In this document: in pieces, positions 27,443 to 40,637 of the stretch
Layout of the letters: the number at the start of each line of letters is the position of its first letter
How positions within the stretch are numbered: position 1 is the stretch's first letter
Assembly (NCBI RefSeq): GCF_002929825.1
Contig: NZ_PJJN01000027.1
Coordinates: 62,001-126,000, forward strand
DNA: 64,000 nucleotides
Origin: Cryobacterium sp. Y29
Lineage (GTDB): Bacteria; Actinomycetota; Actinomycetes; Actinomycetales; Microbacteriaceae
Direction: 5' to 3'
Made by a program: the position numbers and the translations under genes
The notes under the pieces: generated by a model
What the model saw: only the letters and a program-made list of their open reading frames with translations
Databases searched by the model: none
What the model was told of the DNA's origin: nothing

Positions 27443-28426
27443 GTGACCAACCCCGTTATTCGCCCACGACGCTTGCGCACTAGCGGCGCGCTTCGCCGTC
27501 TGGCCAGTGAAATCCGTGTCCACCCGGCCGAGCTCGTGCTCCCCATGTTCGTGCGGGAAGGCGATGATGCCCGCCCGATTACGTCGATGCCCGGCGTTGT
27601 GCAGCACAGCATCGACAGTGCACGCCGGGCCGTCGTGGAGGCGGCTGAGGCCGGCATCGGAGGCATCATGCTGTTCGGGGTACCCGAGGTGCGTGATGCG
27701 ATCGGAACCGGAGCGACCGACCCCGCGGGCATTCTCAACGTTGCCACTCGCGCTCTCGTCGACGAGATCGGCGACGCGCTCGTCGTGCAGACCGACCTGT
27801 GCCTCGACGAATTCACCGACCACGGCCACTGTGGCGTGCTCGCAGCCGATGGCCACGTCGACAACGACGCCACCCTCGAACGCTACCGCGATATGGCCCT
27901 CGCCCAAGCCACGGCCGGTTCCGCGCTGCTTGGTCTTTCAGGCATGATGGACGGCCAGGTCGCCGCCGTGCGCGAAACCCTCGACGTCAACGGTTTCGAA
28001 GACACCGCCGTGCTCGCCTATTCGGCCAAATACGCGTCCGCGTTCTACGGTCCTTTCCGTGAAGCCGTCGCCTCGACCCTGGTCGGCGACCGCCGCACCT
28101 ACCAGCTCGACCCCGCCAACCGACGTGAGGGCGTGCGTGAAGCGCAGCTCGATATCGACGAGGGCGCCGACATTGTCATGGTCAAGCCGGCCGGCGGCTA
28201 CCTCGACGTGCTCGCCGCAGTTGCCGACATGAGTGATATTCCCGTTTGGGCATACCAAGTATCCGGCGAATATGCCATGATCGAAGCCGCCGCCGTGCAG
28301 GGCTGGATTGACCGTCGCCGTGCCGTCGAAGAGTCGGTGTTGAGCATCCGCCGGGCCGGCGCCGATGCCGTACTAACCTATTGGGCCGTTGAACTGGCCA
28401 CCTGGCTCAAGGAGGAGCGCGCATGA
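27443..28426 (+). CDS. hemB: Porphobilinogen synthase (delta-aminolevulinate dehydratase)
   Basis: Condenses two 5-aminolevulinates to porphobilinogen. The 327-residue protein has both Schiff-base lysines, in [16 protein letters not shown] (near residue 195) and in [10 protein letters not shown] (near residue 250). The metal segment reads [14 protein letters not shown]. Compared with the zinc form (DTCFCEYTSHGHCG in E. coli), the middle cysteine is replaced by aspartate, so this is a mixed or magnesium-leaning site. The GTG at 27443 follows ACAGGA. Its stop overlaps hemL as ATGA. Confidence 0.95.
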   Translation: MTNPVIRPRRLRTSGALRRLASEIRVHPAELVLPMFVREGDDARPITSMPGVVQHSIDSARRAVVEAAEAGIGGIMLFGVPEVRDAIGTGATDPAGILNVATRALVDEIGDALVVQTDLCLDEFTDHGHCGVLAADGHVDNDATLERYRDMALAQATAGSALLGLSGMMDGQVAAVRETLDVNGFEDTAVLAYSAKYASAFYGPFREAVASTLVGDRRTYQLDPANRREGVREAQLDIDEGADIVMVKPAGGYLDVLAAVADMSDIPVWAYQVSGEYAMIEAAAVQGWIDRRRAVEESVLSIRRAGADAVLTYWAVELATWLKEERA

Positions 28427-29796
28427 TCAACACGATGTCAACTTCGGTGGAGCACGTCGCCACCCACAACGACGAACTCTTCGACCGTGCCCGCCGGGTG
28501 ATTCCCGGGGGAGTCAACTCGCCGGTGCGTGCCTTCGGCTCGGTCGGCGGCACTCCGCTGTTTCTGGTCAAGGCTGCTGGGGCCTATGTCACGGACTCCG
28601 ACGGCCGAGAGTATGTCGACCTCGTCAATTCCTGGGGCCCGGCGATTCTGGGCCACGCTCATCCCGAGGTCGTGAAGGCCGTGCAGGATGCTGCCGCGCT
28701 CGGACTCTCCTTTGGCGCCTCGACTCCCGCCGAAACCGAACTGGCCGAACTCGTCGCCGAACGGGTCGGCGCGGTCGAAAAGCTGCGCCTCGTGTCGACC
28801 GGTACAGAGGCGACCATGACCGCCATCCGCCTGGCCCGCGGCTTCACCAATCGTGACCTGCTGATCAAGTTCGCCGGGCACTACCACGGCCACTCCGACG
28901 GCCTGCTCGCCCAGGCTGGCTCCGGGCTCGCCACGCTCGCCCTGCCCGGTTCGGCCGGCGTTACCGCGGCCACCGCCGCGCAAACCCTCGTGCTGCCCTA
29001 CAACGATCTGGAGGCCGTGCGGGCCGCCTTCGAGGCTCACCCTGGCCGTATCGCCGCCATCATCACCGAGGCCGCGGCCGCCAACATGGGAGTTGTCGCC
29101 CCGGATGCCGGCTTTAACGCGGCCTTGGCCTCGATCGCGCACGCGAACGGCGCCCTGCTCATCCTCGACGAGGTGCTCACCGGTTTTCGGGTGAGCCGCG
29201 CGGGTTTCTGGGGGCTGGAGACCAGAAGCCTGGAGTCGGCCGGTGAAGAGTTCTACACGCCCGACCTGCTCACCTTCGGCAAGATCATCGGCGGCGGGCT
29301 GCCCGTCGCCGCGCTCGGCGGCCGCGCCGACGTGATGGACTTTCTCGCACCGACCGGCCCGGTCTACCAGGCCGGCACACTGTCGGGGAACCCGGTCGCC
29401 GTCGCGGCGGGCATCGCAACCCTCAACCTGCTCGACGCGGGCGTGTATGACCGTCTCAACGCCACCGCCACAATCCTCTCCGAGGCCGTTTCCGCCTCGC
29501 TCACCGCCGAGGGCGTCGCCCACCGGGTGCAACGAGCCGGCAACCTGTTCAGCTTCGTGTTCGGCGACGAGGCACAGGGGTTGGCCCCGCGCACCTACGC
29601 CGACGTGCAACGCCAGGAAGTTTTTCGCTACGCACCGTTCTTCCACGCCATGCTCGATGGTGGCGTGTCGCTGCCGCCGAGTGTGTTCGAGGCCTGGTTC
29701 GTCTCCGACGCGCACGACCAGAGCGCCATTGGACGCATCTTCGAGGCACTACCCGCTGCGGCTAAGGCCGCCGCTGCCGCGACGCCGCGGGGCTGA
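28423..29796 (+). CDS. hemL: Glutamate-1-semialdehyde 2,1-aminomutase
   Basis: PLP enzyme of 457 residues that makes 5-aminolevulinate from the product of HemA. The N-terminal signature [20 protein letters not shown] is specific for the family. The PLP lysine is in [16 protein letters not shown] near residue 287, and [10 protein letters not shown] holds the cofactor-contacting aspartate. Two early ATGs (28423 and 28435) are possible; the first overlaps the hemB stop and is preferred. Last gene of the hem operon. A loose inverted repeat (AGCGGATG/CATCCGCT, 29805-29838) follows but is too open to call a terminator with confidence. Confidence 0.95.
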   Translation: MINTMSTSVEHVATHNDELFDRARRVIPGGVNSPVRAFGSVGGTPLFLVKAAGAYVTDSDGREYVDLVNSWGPAILGHAHPEVVKAVQDAAALGLSFGASTPAETELAELVAERVGAVEKLRLVSTGTEATMTAIRLARGFTNRDLLIKFAGHYHGHSDGLLAQAGSGLATLALPGSAGVTAATAAQTLVLPYNDLEAVRAAFEAHPGRIAAIITEAAAANMGVVAPDAGFNAALASIAHANGALLILDEVLTGFRVSRAGFWGLETRSLESAGEEFYTPDLLTFGKIIGGGLPVAALGGRADVMDFLAPTGPVYQAGTLSGNPVAVAAGIATLNLLDAGVYDRLNATATILSEAVSASLTAEGVAHRVQRAGNLFSFVFGDEAQGLAPRTYADVQRQEVFRYAPFFHAMLDGGVSLPPSVFEAWFVSDAHDQSAIGRIFEALPAAAKAAAAATPRG

Positions 29797-29925
29797 CCCG
29801 GGCGAGCGGATGAGCGTGACCGACTAAGCCCATCCGCTGTCGTTGGAGAGATCCTGCGCTGGGACGTTATTGCTTTGTGAGATTCAAACAACAGATTTGC
29901 GGCCCCAACCGGGCAGACTGGAACA

Positions 29926-30276
29926 ATGGCTTCCCTGAGCGTGCATTCCGACCGGCTCGAGATCCACCTGACGCGCGCGGAAAGAACCCTCGCGCTGCGA
30001 AGGGAGTCGATCGTGGTACAGCGGGAGAATATCCGCTCGGTGATAATCACCGAAGATCCCTGGATCTGGCTCCGCGGAATTCGTGCCCTCGGTTCGATCG
30101 TTCCGCTCGTCCTGGCCGCGGGAACCTGGAAATTTCATGGCGGCAAGGACTTCGTGTCGATCAAACGTCACCGCCCTGCCGTGGTGATCGACCTCGTCGA
30201 CGAAGAATTCGCCCGCGTCATTCTCACCAGCCAGCACGCGACCGATCTCATCGACTCGCTCAAGCTGCCGGCCTGA
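29926..30276 (+). CDS. Small PH-like domain protein, unknown function
   Basis: A 116-residue protein with alternating strand pattern (LEIHLTRAERTLALRRESIV, then VVQRENIRSVIITEDPW). One moderately hydrophobic stretch follows (RALGSIVPLVLAAGTW), and the protein ends with a helix. It resembles small bacterial PH-like proteins found in actinobacteria. There is no signal peptide. It stands alone after the hem operon and converges on the large LamG gene. The name is structural only. Confidence 0.65.
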   Translation: MASLSVHSDRLEIHLTRAERTLALRRESIVVQRENIRSVIITEDPWIWLRGIRALGSIVPLVLAAGTWKFHGGKDFVSIKRHRPAVVIDLVDEEFARVILTSQHATDLIDSLKLPA

Positions 30277-30289
30277 TTCGGCAGCCGAC

Positions 30290-34295
<4,006 letters not shown>

Positions 34296-34377
34296 CAGAA
34301 AGGCCTCACTTTGACTTTCTTCGCAGCCGCCGGGTAGCCACCGCTCAGGTCGGAGCTTAGTGAGGGATTCTCAGGGG

Positions 34378-34425
34378 CAAACTCCCCCATGCGGGGGTGG
34401 AACGCCCGCCGAATGAGGGAGTTTG
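34378..34425. promoter_or_regulatory. Inverted repeats upstream of the LamG gene
   Basis: CAAACTCCC (34378-34386) pairs with GGGAGTTTG (34417-34425). Inside lies a smaller palindrome, CCCCC-ATGC-GGGGG, at 34384-34397. The element is about 85 bases upstream of the LamG start and about 125 bases downstream of the trhO stop. It could be an operator for the LamG gene or a terminator for trhO. No T-run follows on the minus strand, which favours an operator. Function is inferred. Confidence 0.45.
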
Positions 34426-34548
34426 GCTAGGTGAGGTCTTTTTTGCAGCTCACGGCAGAGTCGATCAGGGTCGGACTCGGGTGTCGAGAAACCCGATGAC
34501 CCGACCCGGCAGAACGGTGAAGGAAAGCTCGTTGGCCGTGGCGACCCT

Positions 34549-35460
34549 CTATACCCGGGACAACCCGGCGTGTACATCGCAGACCGGCGCCGCCTGGGCA
34601 GCACACTCGAGGCAGATTACAAGCTGTTCCCGGCAGGCAGGATCCCCACAATTAGGCATGTTCGTGGTCGGTGCTGCACAGATTTGGCAGACGCCCAGCA
34701 CGGCAGCGCCGGGAGCGAAGTCGATGGACATCCGCTGGTCGAAGACGTAGAGCGAACCAGACCACAGGCCGTCGTTGCCGAAGGCCTCCCCGTAGCGCAC
34801 AATGCCGCCATCGAGTTGGTAGACCTCGTCGAACCCGCGCGACTTCATCAGGCCGCTGAGTACCTCACACCGGATGCCACCGGTGCAGTAGGTCACCACC
34901 GGCTTGCCCTTGAGATGGTCGTACTTGCCGCTGTCGAGTTCGGCCACGAACTCGCGCGTGTTCACCACGTCGGGTACGACCGCGTCGCGAAAGTGGCCGA
35001 TTTCAGCCTCGAACCGGTTACGCCCGTCGAAGAAGACCACCTCGTCGCCGCGCTCGGCGACCAGAGCGTTCAGTTCGGCCGGCTGCAGCTTGGTGCCGCC
35101 CCCGACGACTCCCGCTTTGTCGACGCGCAACTCGCCGGGCGCGCCAAAGCTCACGATCTCGTCGCGCACCTTGACCACGAGTTTTGGAAAGTCCAGACTC
35201 TGGCCGTCCTCGTCGAGGCCGGTGCCCTCGCTCCACTTGAAATCGATGTTTTTGAACGCGGGGTAGCCGCGCGTCTTGCGGATGTACTTCTTGATCGCGG
35301 GCAGGTCGCCGCCGACCGTGCCGTTCAGGCCATCCTTCGAAATGAGGATGCGCCCGCGCAGGCCGAGCCCGGCACACAGGTCGCGTTGCCAGAGACGCAC
35401 CGCATCGGGGTCGGCCAGTGGTGTGAAGATGTAAAAGAGCAGAATCTTCGGAATGGCCAT
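34549..35460 (-). CDS. trhO: tRNA uridine(34) hydroxylase, rhodanese-like
   Basis: A 303-residue TrhO/YceA-family protein that hydroxylates U34 of certain tRNAs on the way to 5-methoxyuridine. The N-terminal domain has [19 protein letters not shown]. The rhodanese domain has the active cysteine in [15 protein letters not shown] near residue 190. The C-terminal tail carries a Cys cluster ([17 protein letters not shown]) common in this family. It sits alone on the minus strand, back to back with the PEBP gene. Confidence 0.92.
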   Translation of the reverse strand: MAIPKILLFYIFTPLADPDAVRLWQRDLCAGLGLRGRILISKDGLNGTVGGDLPAIKKYIRKTRGYPAFKNIDFKWSEGTGLDEDGQSLDFPKLVVKVRDEIVSFGAPGELRVDKAGVVGGGTKLQPAELNALVAERGDEVVFFDGRNRFEAEIGHFRDAVVPDVVNTREFVAELDSGKYDHLKGKPVVTYCTGGIRCEVLSGLMKSRGFDEVYQLDGGIVRYGEAFGNDGLWSGSLYVFDQRMSIDFAPGAAVLGVCQICAAPTTNMPNCGDPACREQLVICLECAAQAAPVCDVHAGLSRV

Positions 35461-35659
35461 GGGCTCATTTTACGAGAGTGCGCGCATCGTTCGAGCGCAC
35501 GGCAAAGCGCCACCCCTCGCTGGAGTCGTTTCCAACGGTGACTGCTCGGAAGCTACCACGGTTTCATGCCCCTCGCCAGCGGCATTCTTGAGCGTGCACA
35601 GGAACCGGCGGCGTAGGCTGACGGAGCGCCACAACCAGACGCGCATTCAGGAGGCCATT

Positions 35660-36184
35660 GTGACCAACGACCCGCTCGCCCGCTTCGGCGAGGTGCCCCA
35701 GTTTTCACTCACCAGCATCGACATGACCGATGGCAGTCCGTTGCAGTCGGCGCAGTACGCTGCCGATGCCGGGGGAGCGGATGTTTCCCCCCAGCTCTCC
35801 TGGCGGGGTTTTCCAGCCGAGACCCAGAGTTTCGCGCTTACCGTGTTCGACCCCGACGCGCCGACCGGTTCGGGGTTTTGGCACTGGGCTGTAGCCAACC
35901 TGCCGGTCTCCGTCACTGAGCTTTCCGCGGGAGTGGAATCGTTGCCGGCCGGCTCGCTCGTACTGCCAAATGAGCTGCGACTCACGTCATTCTCCGGCGC
36001 CGCACCGCCCCCGGAAACCGGTACCCACCGCTACCAGTTCATCATTCACGCGCTCGACGTGCCAACGCTTGACCTCGACCCGCAGTCCACACCGGGCGTC
36101 CTCGGCTTCAACCTGCACTTTCACACGCTTGCGCGTGCGGTATTGGAGGCGACCGGGGTCGCGGGTGGGGCATCCGCTGCCTGA
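35660..36184 (+). CDS. YbhB/YbcL (PEBP) family protein
   Basis: A 174-residue phosphatidylethanolamine-binding-protein-like protein. The family core is present: SPQLSWRGFPAETQSFALTV fragments, FDPDAPTGSGFWHWAVANLP and, near the end, GTHRYQFIIHALDVP with the ligand-site histidines. The GTG at 35660 is chosen because AGGAGG lies six bases upstream. Upstream codons in frame are open for another 69 codons but look like non-coding sequence. Function in bacteria is not settled. Confidence 0.9.
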   Translation: MTNDPLARFGEVPQFSLTSIDMTDGSPLQSAQYAADAGGADVSPQLSWRGFPAETQSFALTVFDPDAPTGSGFWHWAVANLPVSVTELSAGVESLPAGSLVLPNELRLTSFSGAAPPPETGTHRYQFIIHALDVPTLDLDPQSTPGVLGFNLHFHTLARAVLEATGVAGGASAA

Positions 36185-36277
36185 TTGCCCAGCGTTCGAC
36201 CCACGTGAAACCGGAAATCAACCCCAAATGGGGTCGTTCCCAGCGAGGATTCGGGGGAGTCGACTTATCCTCAATCA

Positions 36278-37405
36278 ATGAGTCAGGTCACTACCACGTT
36301 CGACAGGGATCGTTGCATCCCCTCGCACCGTTCCCCGTCGTTGCCAAACCGCACCACGCCAGACCGCACCACGCCAAACCGCAGCATGCCGGTACCGGCC
36401 TGGCTGCACGGTATCCGTCTACACACTGATGGCGTTACTGTCGACCGGTCGGCTCATCGGGAGACCGGGATTCGTCGCCTGCCGGTCTGGGCGTGGCGCG
36501 CGCTCATGCTGCGACGGGCGACTCCGGTGCATAAATTCAACCTGCACCCGATCGACTCCGTCGAGTACGACCTCGATCTGGACTACATCGGCGACGGCCA
36601 GAAGATTCACCGGCTCGACGTGCTCGCTCCCAAACGCACGGTTGGTGCGGAACCGCTGCCCGTCTACGTGTACTTTCACGGCGGCGGCTGGACCTCGGGT
36701 GACAAAGATCCGCTCACCAAGTACTGCGCGAGTCAGGCCGCCGAAGGCATGATCGTCGTCAACGCCAACTATCGTATGGCGACGCGGTTTCAGCTCAAGC
36801 ACATGTTGCAGGACGGCAACGCCGTGCTCGACTGGGTGGCCCGCAACATCGCCGCCTACGGGGGTGACCCGACACGCATCGTGCTCGGTGGTGATTCCGC
36901 CGGTGGCCACATAGCGGCGCTGCTCACAGCGGCGGCGTTCGAGCCAGAACTCGCCACACACTATGACATCGCACCGCCGGTCGCCCCGCGAAACCTGCGC
37001 GGCCTGGTGCAGCACTGCAGCATCGCCGATTTCTCGGTGCTGTTCGACCGCGGGTTTGTACTGAGCCTCAATTTCGTCAGGATGCTGTTGCCCGATCGGG
37101 GGCGGGGACTGCACCTGCGCACGGCCGCACGTTTTATGTCGCCGATCGAGTGGCTCAACCGCGGGTTTCCGCCGGTCTTTGTCACGACATCGGAGCGCGA
37201 TTACTTTTACCGCGCCAACCTCAACTTCATCGAGGCGCTGCGGGCGCGCAAGATTCGCGTCGATACCTTGATTTATGGCCGACAGAGCGTCAACACCAAG
37301 CACACCTGGCAGCAAGACGACACGCATCCGGAATCGCAGGAGGTCTACCGCCGCCTCGGAGCATTCGTGCGGGCTGTCGCGCCGCGCACGGCCGCTGCAC
37401 TCTAG
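36278..37405 (+). CDS. Alpha/beta hydrolase of the HSL (family IV) esterase type
   Basis: A 375-residue hydrolase. The oxyanion-hole motif is HGGGWTSGDK near residue 129, and the nucleophile is in GGDSAGGHIA near residue 208. An acid residue in TSERDYFYRAN and a late histidine (KHTWQQDD) complete the triad. The first 45 residues are low complexity with a fivefold RTTPN-like repeat coded by 15-bp units (36347-36391), so the true start may be further in. No signal peptide. The next gene is a thioesterase, but a 104-base gap separates them. Probably a carboxylesterase for short acyl esters. Confidence 0.82.
   Translation: MSQVTTTFDRDRCIPSHRSPSLPNRTTPDRTTPNRSMPVPAWLHGIRLHTDGVTVDRSAHRETGIRRLPVWAWRALMLRRATPVHKFNLHPIDSVEYDLDLDYIGDGQKIHRLDVLAPKRTVGAEPLPVYVYFHGGGWTSGDKDPLTKYCASQAAEGMIVVNANYRMATRFQLKHMLQDGNAVLDWVARNIAAYGGDPTRIVLGGDSAGGHIAALLTAAAFEPELATHYDIAPPVAPRNLRGLVQHCSIADFSVLFDRGFVLSLNFVRMLLPDRGRGLHLRTAARFMSPIEWLNRGFPPVFVTTSERDYFYRANLNFIEALRARKIRVDTLIYGRQSVNTKHTWQQDDTHPESQEVYRRLGAFVRAVAPRTAAAL
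36347..36391 (+). repeat. 15-bp tandem repeat in the N-terminal codons of the esterase gene
   Basis: Two near-identical units of AACCGCACCACGCCA are at 36347-36361 and 36362-36376, the second starting with G. A third, more diverged unit is at 36377-36391. They encode NRTTP, DRTTP and NRSMP. Confidence 0.75.
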
Positions 37406-37509
37406 ATCAGGACCACAAACGGGTCGCCGCGATCACCCGGCCGGCCCGATAGTTCACAAACTACGGCAGTACCGCACTGCCTGAGCGCCGGTTTCGTTAG
37501 CATCGAGTC

Positions 37510-38073
37510 GTGCACATGTTCTTTAGAACCCTCCTCCATGCGCTGCTGTCGAAGTTCGGCCCTCGGCTCGGTCATTTCGACGTCGCTCGCACCAACTTCG
37601 TGACGATGCCGACCGACCTGGATATTTTGCGGCACATGAATAACGGGGTCTACCTGTCGATCATGGACGTGGCCCGCTTCGATATGCTGCACCGAACCGG
37701 CGTCTGGGCCATTTTCCAGGAGCGTGGCTGGTACCCGGTTGTGGTTTCTGAGACGATCAGCTTTCGCAAGTCGCTCACGGTCGGCCAGAAGTTCACGGTG
37801 GAGTCGCGCATTCTCGGCTTCGACGAGAAGGCCGTATACGTCGAGCAGCGTTTCGTGCGCCCGGATGCCGATGGCTCACTCGAAATCTACTCCCATGGCT
37901 ACATTCGCGGCCGCTTTCTCAAGCGCACCGGCGGCGTGGTGACGATCGACGAGTTGCTCGAGGCGATCGGTGTCGCCCCCGACGATGTGACGGTGCCCGA
38001 GTGGCTGCTTGAGTGGAGCCGCAATGCCGCCGCTCCCGCCACGCGAGCCCCCGCGCCGAGTATCTGGAACTAG
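37510..38073 (+). CDS. Acyl-CoA thioesterase family protein (4HBT hot-dog fold)
   Basis: A 187-residue hot-dog-fold protein. The core MPTDLDILRHMNNGVYLSIM holds the usual H-x-N-N-x-x-Y pattern with an aspartate upstream. VVSETISFRKSLTVGQKF is the central helix-strand. The C-terminal 40 residues are variable. GTG at 37510 and ATG at 37516 are both possible starts. It likely hydrolyses acyl-CoA thioesters; the chain preference is unknown. Confidence 0.82.
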   Translation: MHMFFRTLLHALLSKFGPRLGHFDVARTNFVTMPTDLDILRHMNNGVYLSIMDVARFDMLHRTGVWAIFQERGWYPVVVSETISFRKSLTVGQKFTVESRILGFDEKAVYVEQRFVRPDADGSLEIYSHGYIRGRFLKRTGGVVTIDELLEAIGVAPDDVTVPEWLLEWSRNAAAPATRAPAPSIWN

Positions 38074-38484
38074 CTGAACGGGTTGCGCCAACCGCGCCAC
38101 GGTGGTTTGAGGCTCGGGGTGTTGGCAGAGAGTGTCCCCACTGCTGCGCCGTTCTTCATCCGCACGTCAGTTGAGTTTGAGCGCTACCGAGGAGAAGGCG
38201 CCGCTCGTAAGGGGTTCGGCGTGCGGGCTCGTGCGCAGCCTTCGGGCCAATGCGTGCGGGTGTGCAGTTGTGGTGAATTCTTGGCCACCAACTCGACCAG
38301 GCAGGCCGTAGTGATGGAAGATGTTCCCGATCCCCAGGCACCGAGCGTGCTCGGCGGCGGACCTACACCGCCAAGTACAAACGCGACATTCTGACCGAGT
38401 GATGAAGTCCGTGATTTGTCCGTGCCTGGGGGGTGTTTCATGGGACAGCAGGCGCCCCCCGATCGCGCCGCCGCCAGGCCGGGT
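38074..38484. other. Intergenic region with a transposase remnant; otherwise no gene
   Basis: This 411-base gap lies between the thioesterase gene and cynS. Short open frames on both strands show no family features. A transposase N-terminal fragment is described separately. A GC-rich hairpin (GGGGGG at 38428-38433 with CCCCCC at 38455-38460) lies downstream of cynS on the minus strand and could end that operon, but has no T-run. Confidence 0.5.
38314..38402 (+). pseudogene. Remnant of an IS3-type transposase N-terminus
   Basis: From the ATG at 38314 one frame reads MEDVPDPQAP. In the next frame, from about 38351, the sequence reads RRRTYTAKYKRDILTE and stops at TGA 38400-38402. RRxYTAxYKxxILxE is the start of the helix-turn-helix region of IS3-group transposases (OrfA type), and the VPDP-type lead-in is also usual there. 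The frame change between the two parts and the immediate stop show a dead fragment. No terminal inverted repeats or OrfB part were found. Confidence 0.6.
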
Positions 38485-38955
38485 TCAGAAGGGTTTGGTG
38501 GGCAGGTATTTTCCGTCGAGGGTGATCACGGCACGTGAACCGCCGTCGGGGTCTTCAACTTTCTTGATGTCTAGCTTGAAATTGATGGCGCTGATGATGC
38601 CATCGCCGAACTGTTCGTGGACCAGGGCCTTCAAAGTGGAGCCGTAGACCTGCATCATTTCGTAAAACCGGTAAACGGTGGGGTCGGTCGGGATGCCGCC
38701 GGGGATGCTGCCGCGCAGCGGAATGGTCTGCAGCAGCATTGCGGCGTCCTCGCCCAGACCCAGCCGCTCAGCGACGAGTTCCGCAGCGGCTTCGGGCAAT
38801 GGATGCTGACCGAGCAGGGCGGCGGTGACGAAGACAATGCTGAGACCGGTGCCATCGGTCAGTTCCTGCCAGGAGAGGTCCTTGCGCATTTTGGCGTCAA
38901 TGATGGCGGCGGTCAGTTCCTCGCGCGGAGCTGGGGTGTTCTGGGAATGAATCAT
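38485..38955 (-). CDS. cynS: Cyanate hydratase (cyanase)
   Basis: Decomposes cyanate with bicarbonate to ammonia and carbon dioxide. The 156-residue length is exactly that of the family. The N-terminal helical domain starts [19 protein letters not shown]. The catalytic arginine and glutamate are in [12 protein letters not shown], and the serine is in DGIISAINF. The ATG at 38955 has AAGGAAAAC just upstream; the open codons before it are non-coding in look. The neighbouring carbonic anhydrase supplies or recycles bicarbonate, as CynT does in E. coli. No cynX transporter is present. Confidence 0.95.
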   Translation of the reverse strand: MIHSQNTPAPREELTAAIIDAKMRKDLSWQELTDGTGLSIVFVTAALLGQHPLPEAAAELVAERLGLGEDAAMLLQTIPLRGSIPGGIPTDPTVYRFYEMMQVYGSTLKALVHEQFGDGIISAINFKLDIKKVEDPDGGSRAVITLDGKYLPTKPF

Positions 38956-38989
38956 GGTGTTTTCCTTTTCTTTTGGCGATATGAGGTGG

Positions 38990-39649
38990 TTAGGCGGCCA
39001 GGCCGGATACGGCCGGCGTGGCATGGTCCGGCGAAGTGCCCGCGAGTGGGACAAAATGACCGGTGGCACCGTCCAGGGTGTCAATGGAGCCGGTTTCGAT
39101 GTCGTAGACCCAGCCGTGGAGGTTCAGCCGCTTCTGATCCAGGGCCAAGGCGACGGAGGGATGGGTCCTGATGTTGGTCAGCTGGGCGATGACGTTCCCG
39201 CGGACCATGGCCTTCAACGACTCCTGGGGCGATTCGTGGGTGCGGGCGGCATTGACGGCCTTCGCTGCGTCGGCGTGGGCGAGCCAATTGGCCACGGCCG
39301 GCAAGTGGTCCAGGTTCATGTCGGTCGAGATGGCAGTCATCGCTCCGCAGTCGGAATGGCCACAGATGATGATGTCCGTGACGCCCAGGACGGCGACCGC
39401 GTACTCGACTGTCGCGGAGACACCGCCGGGCTCCGGGCCGTAGGCGGGCACGATGTTGCCGGCGTTGCGCATCACGAACAGGTCACCCGGTTCCTGCTGG
39501 GTCAGCAGCTCTGGCACGACCCGGCTGTCCGAGCAGGCAATGAACAGGGCCTCAGGGTTCTGGGCGGTGGCCAGCTCCTTGAAGAGTTCAGTACGCGCCG
39601 GAAAGGCCTCTCGTTGGAATTTCAGAAAGCCTTCAATGATGTTTTGCAT
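38990..39649 (-). CDS. cynT: Beta-class carbonic anhydrase (CynT-like)
   Basis: A 219-residue zinc enzyme that interconverts CO2 and bicarbonate. The zinc ligands are visible: the cysteine in [14 protein letters not shown] and the histidine and second cysteine in [11 protein letters not shown]. It lies 34 bases upstream of cynS on the same strand, and its start faces the LysR regulator across 112 bases. In the cyn operon of E. coli, CynT prevents bicarbonate loss during cyanate breakdown; the same role is inferred here. Confidence 0.93.
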   Translation of the reverse strand: MQNIIEGFLKFQREAFPARTELFKELATAQNPEALFIACSDSRVVPELLTQQEPGDLFVMRNAGNIVPAYGPEPGGVSATVEYAVAVLGVTDIIICGHSDCGAMTAISTDMNLDHLPAVANWLAHADAAKAVNAARTHESPQESLKAMVRGNVIAQLTNIRTHPSVALALDQKRLNLHGWVYDIETGSIDTLDGATGHFVPLAGTSPDHATPAVSGLAA

Positions 39650-39761
39650 GGGCTGTCCTCTCGATGTTTTGGGGGATGCCTCAAGGATGACGGAAACTAT
39701 CTATAGTGTCCAAGACCTTTTTATGATGGAATCAATAGATAATTTCTATAGTTGGAGAATC
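39650..39761. promoter_or_regulatory. Divergent control region between cynT and the cynR-like gene
   Basis: The 112-base spacer is clearly AT-rich against its surroundings. It holds two LysR-type palindromes. ATAG-N7-CTAT is at 39735-39749, which contains the T-N11-A core from 39736 to 39748. ACTAT-CT-ATAGT is at 39696-39707. The pair, about 40 bases apart, fits a recognition site near the regulator gene and an activation site near the cynT promoter. Binding is inferred. Confidence 0.6.
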
Positions 39762-40637
39762 ATGACGTTGCGCCACATGCGTTACCTGGCCGCGGTGGCG
39801 GAACACCAGAACTTCACTCGCGCGGCCGAGGCGCTCCACGTCTCTCAACCGACGCTGTCGCAACAGATCAAGCAACTGGAGAACTCGTTAAACGTTCAGC
39901 TCTTGGATCGGTCCGGACGGACCGTGCGGCTGACAGACGCTGGCGAGACCTTCCTGCGCTACACCCGCCGCGCCCTGCGCGAACTTGACGCCGGAACCCG
40001 GGCTATCCACGACGTGCAGGACCTGAGCCGTGGATCGCTCCGGTTAGCGATGACTCCCACGTTCACCGCATACCTGATCGGTCCGCTGGTCGAACGCTTC
40101 GGCATCCGCTATCCCGGAATCACCTTGAGCCTGCAGGAGATGACCCAGGACCGCATCGAGGCGGCACTGGCCGAGGACACCCTCGACCTGGGTATCGCAT
40201 TTGCCGAGGTGCGTTCGTCCGAGATCGAGACCCAGGCATTGTTCGTCGAAACCCTCAGCTTGGTTGTCGGCAACAACCACCCCCGCGCCGGACAGCAGGC
40301 ACCCATGACCCTGCGGGAGCTGGAACAGGAGGAACTTGTGCTGCTCAGTAGCGACTTTGCGACCCGGCGCCACATCGACCTGCATTTTCGGGACCACGGC
40401 GTTGCCCCCCGCATCGCGATCGAAGTCAACTCCGTCAGCGCGATCATGGAAATCATTCGTCGTGGCCAGCTCGCCACCATGCTGCCCGAAGCTATTGCCC
40501 GCGAACAGCACGGGCTCAACCCGGTTGCCGTACTGCCTGCCATTCCACACCGCACCGCAGCCCTGCTCAGAAGGCAGGGTGCGTACATGAGCGCAGCCAG
40601 CAGGGCCTTTACCGAGCTGATATCGATGTGGAGCTAG
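39762..40637 (+). CDS. cynR: LysR-family regulator, CynR-like
   Basis: A 291-residue LysR regulator. The winged helix-turn-helix is at residues 1-60 (LRHMRYLAAVAEHQNFTRAA, then VSQPTLSQQIKQLE). The effector domain begins with GSLRLAMTPTFTAYLIGPLV. The ATG at 39762 follows TTGGAGAATC; longer readings upstream run through the AT-rich control region. It is divergent from cynT-cynS, the usual arrangement for the activator of a cyn operon. Cyanate as the inducer is inferred from the neighbours. Confidence 0.87.
   Translation: MTLRHMRYLAAVAEHQNFTRAAEALHVSQPTLSQQIKQLENSLNVQLLDRSGRTVRLTDAGETFLRYTRRALRELDAGTRAIHDVQDLSRGSLRLAMTPTFTAYLIGPLVERFGIRYPGITLSLQEMTQDRIEAALAEDTLDLGIAFAEVRSSEIETQALFVETLSLVVGNNHPRAGQQAPMTLRELEQEELVLLSSDFATRRHIDLHFRDHGVAPRIAIEVNSVSAIMEIIRRGQLATMLPEAIAREQHGLNPVAVLPAIPHRTAALLRRQGAYMSAASRAFTELISMWS

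Noticed and set aside
29805..29838. Terminator after hemL
   Set aside because: Arms of 8 bp with an 18-base loop and no T-run; the arms are also copies of the over-used heptamer, so the pairing may be incidental.
38083..38394. 103-codon plus-strand frame after the thioesterase gene
   Set aside because: No recognisable content. The real signal in this stretch is the transposase fragment, partly in another frame.
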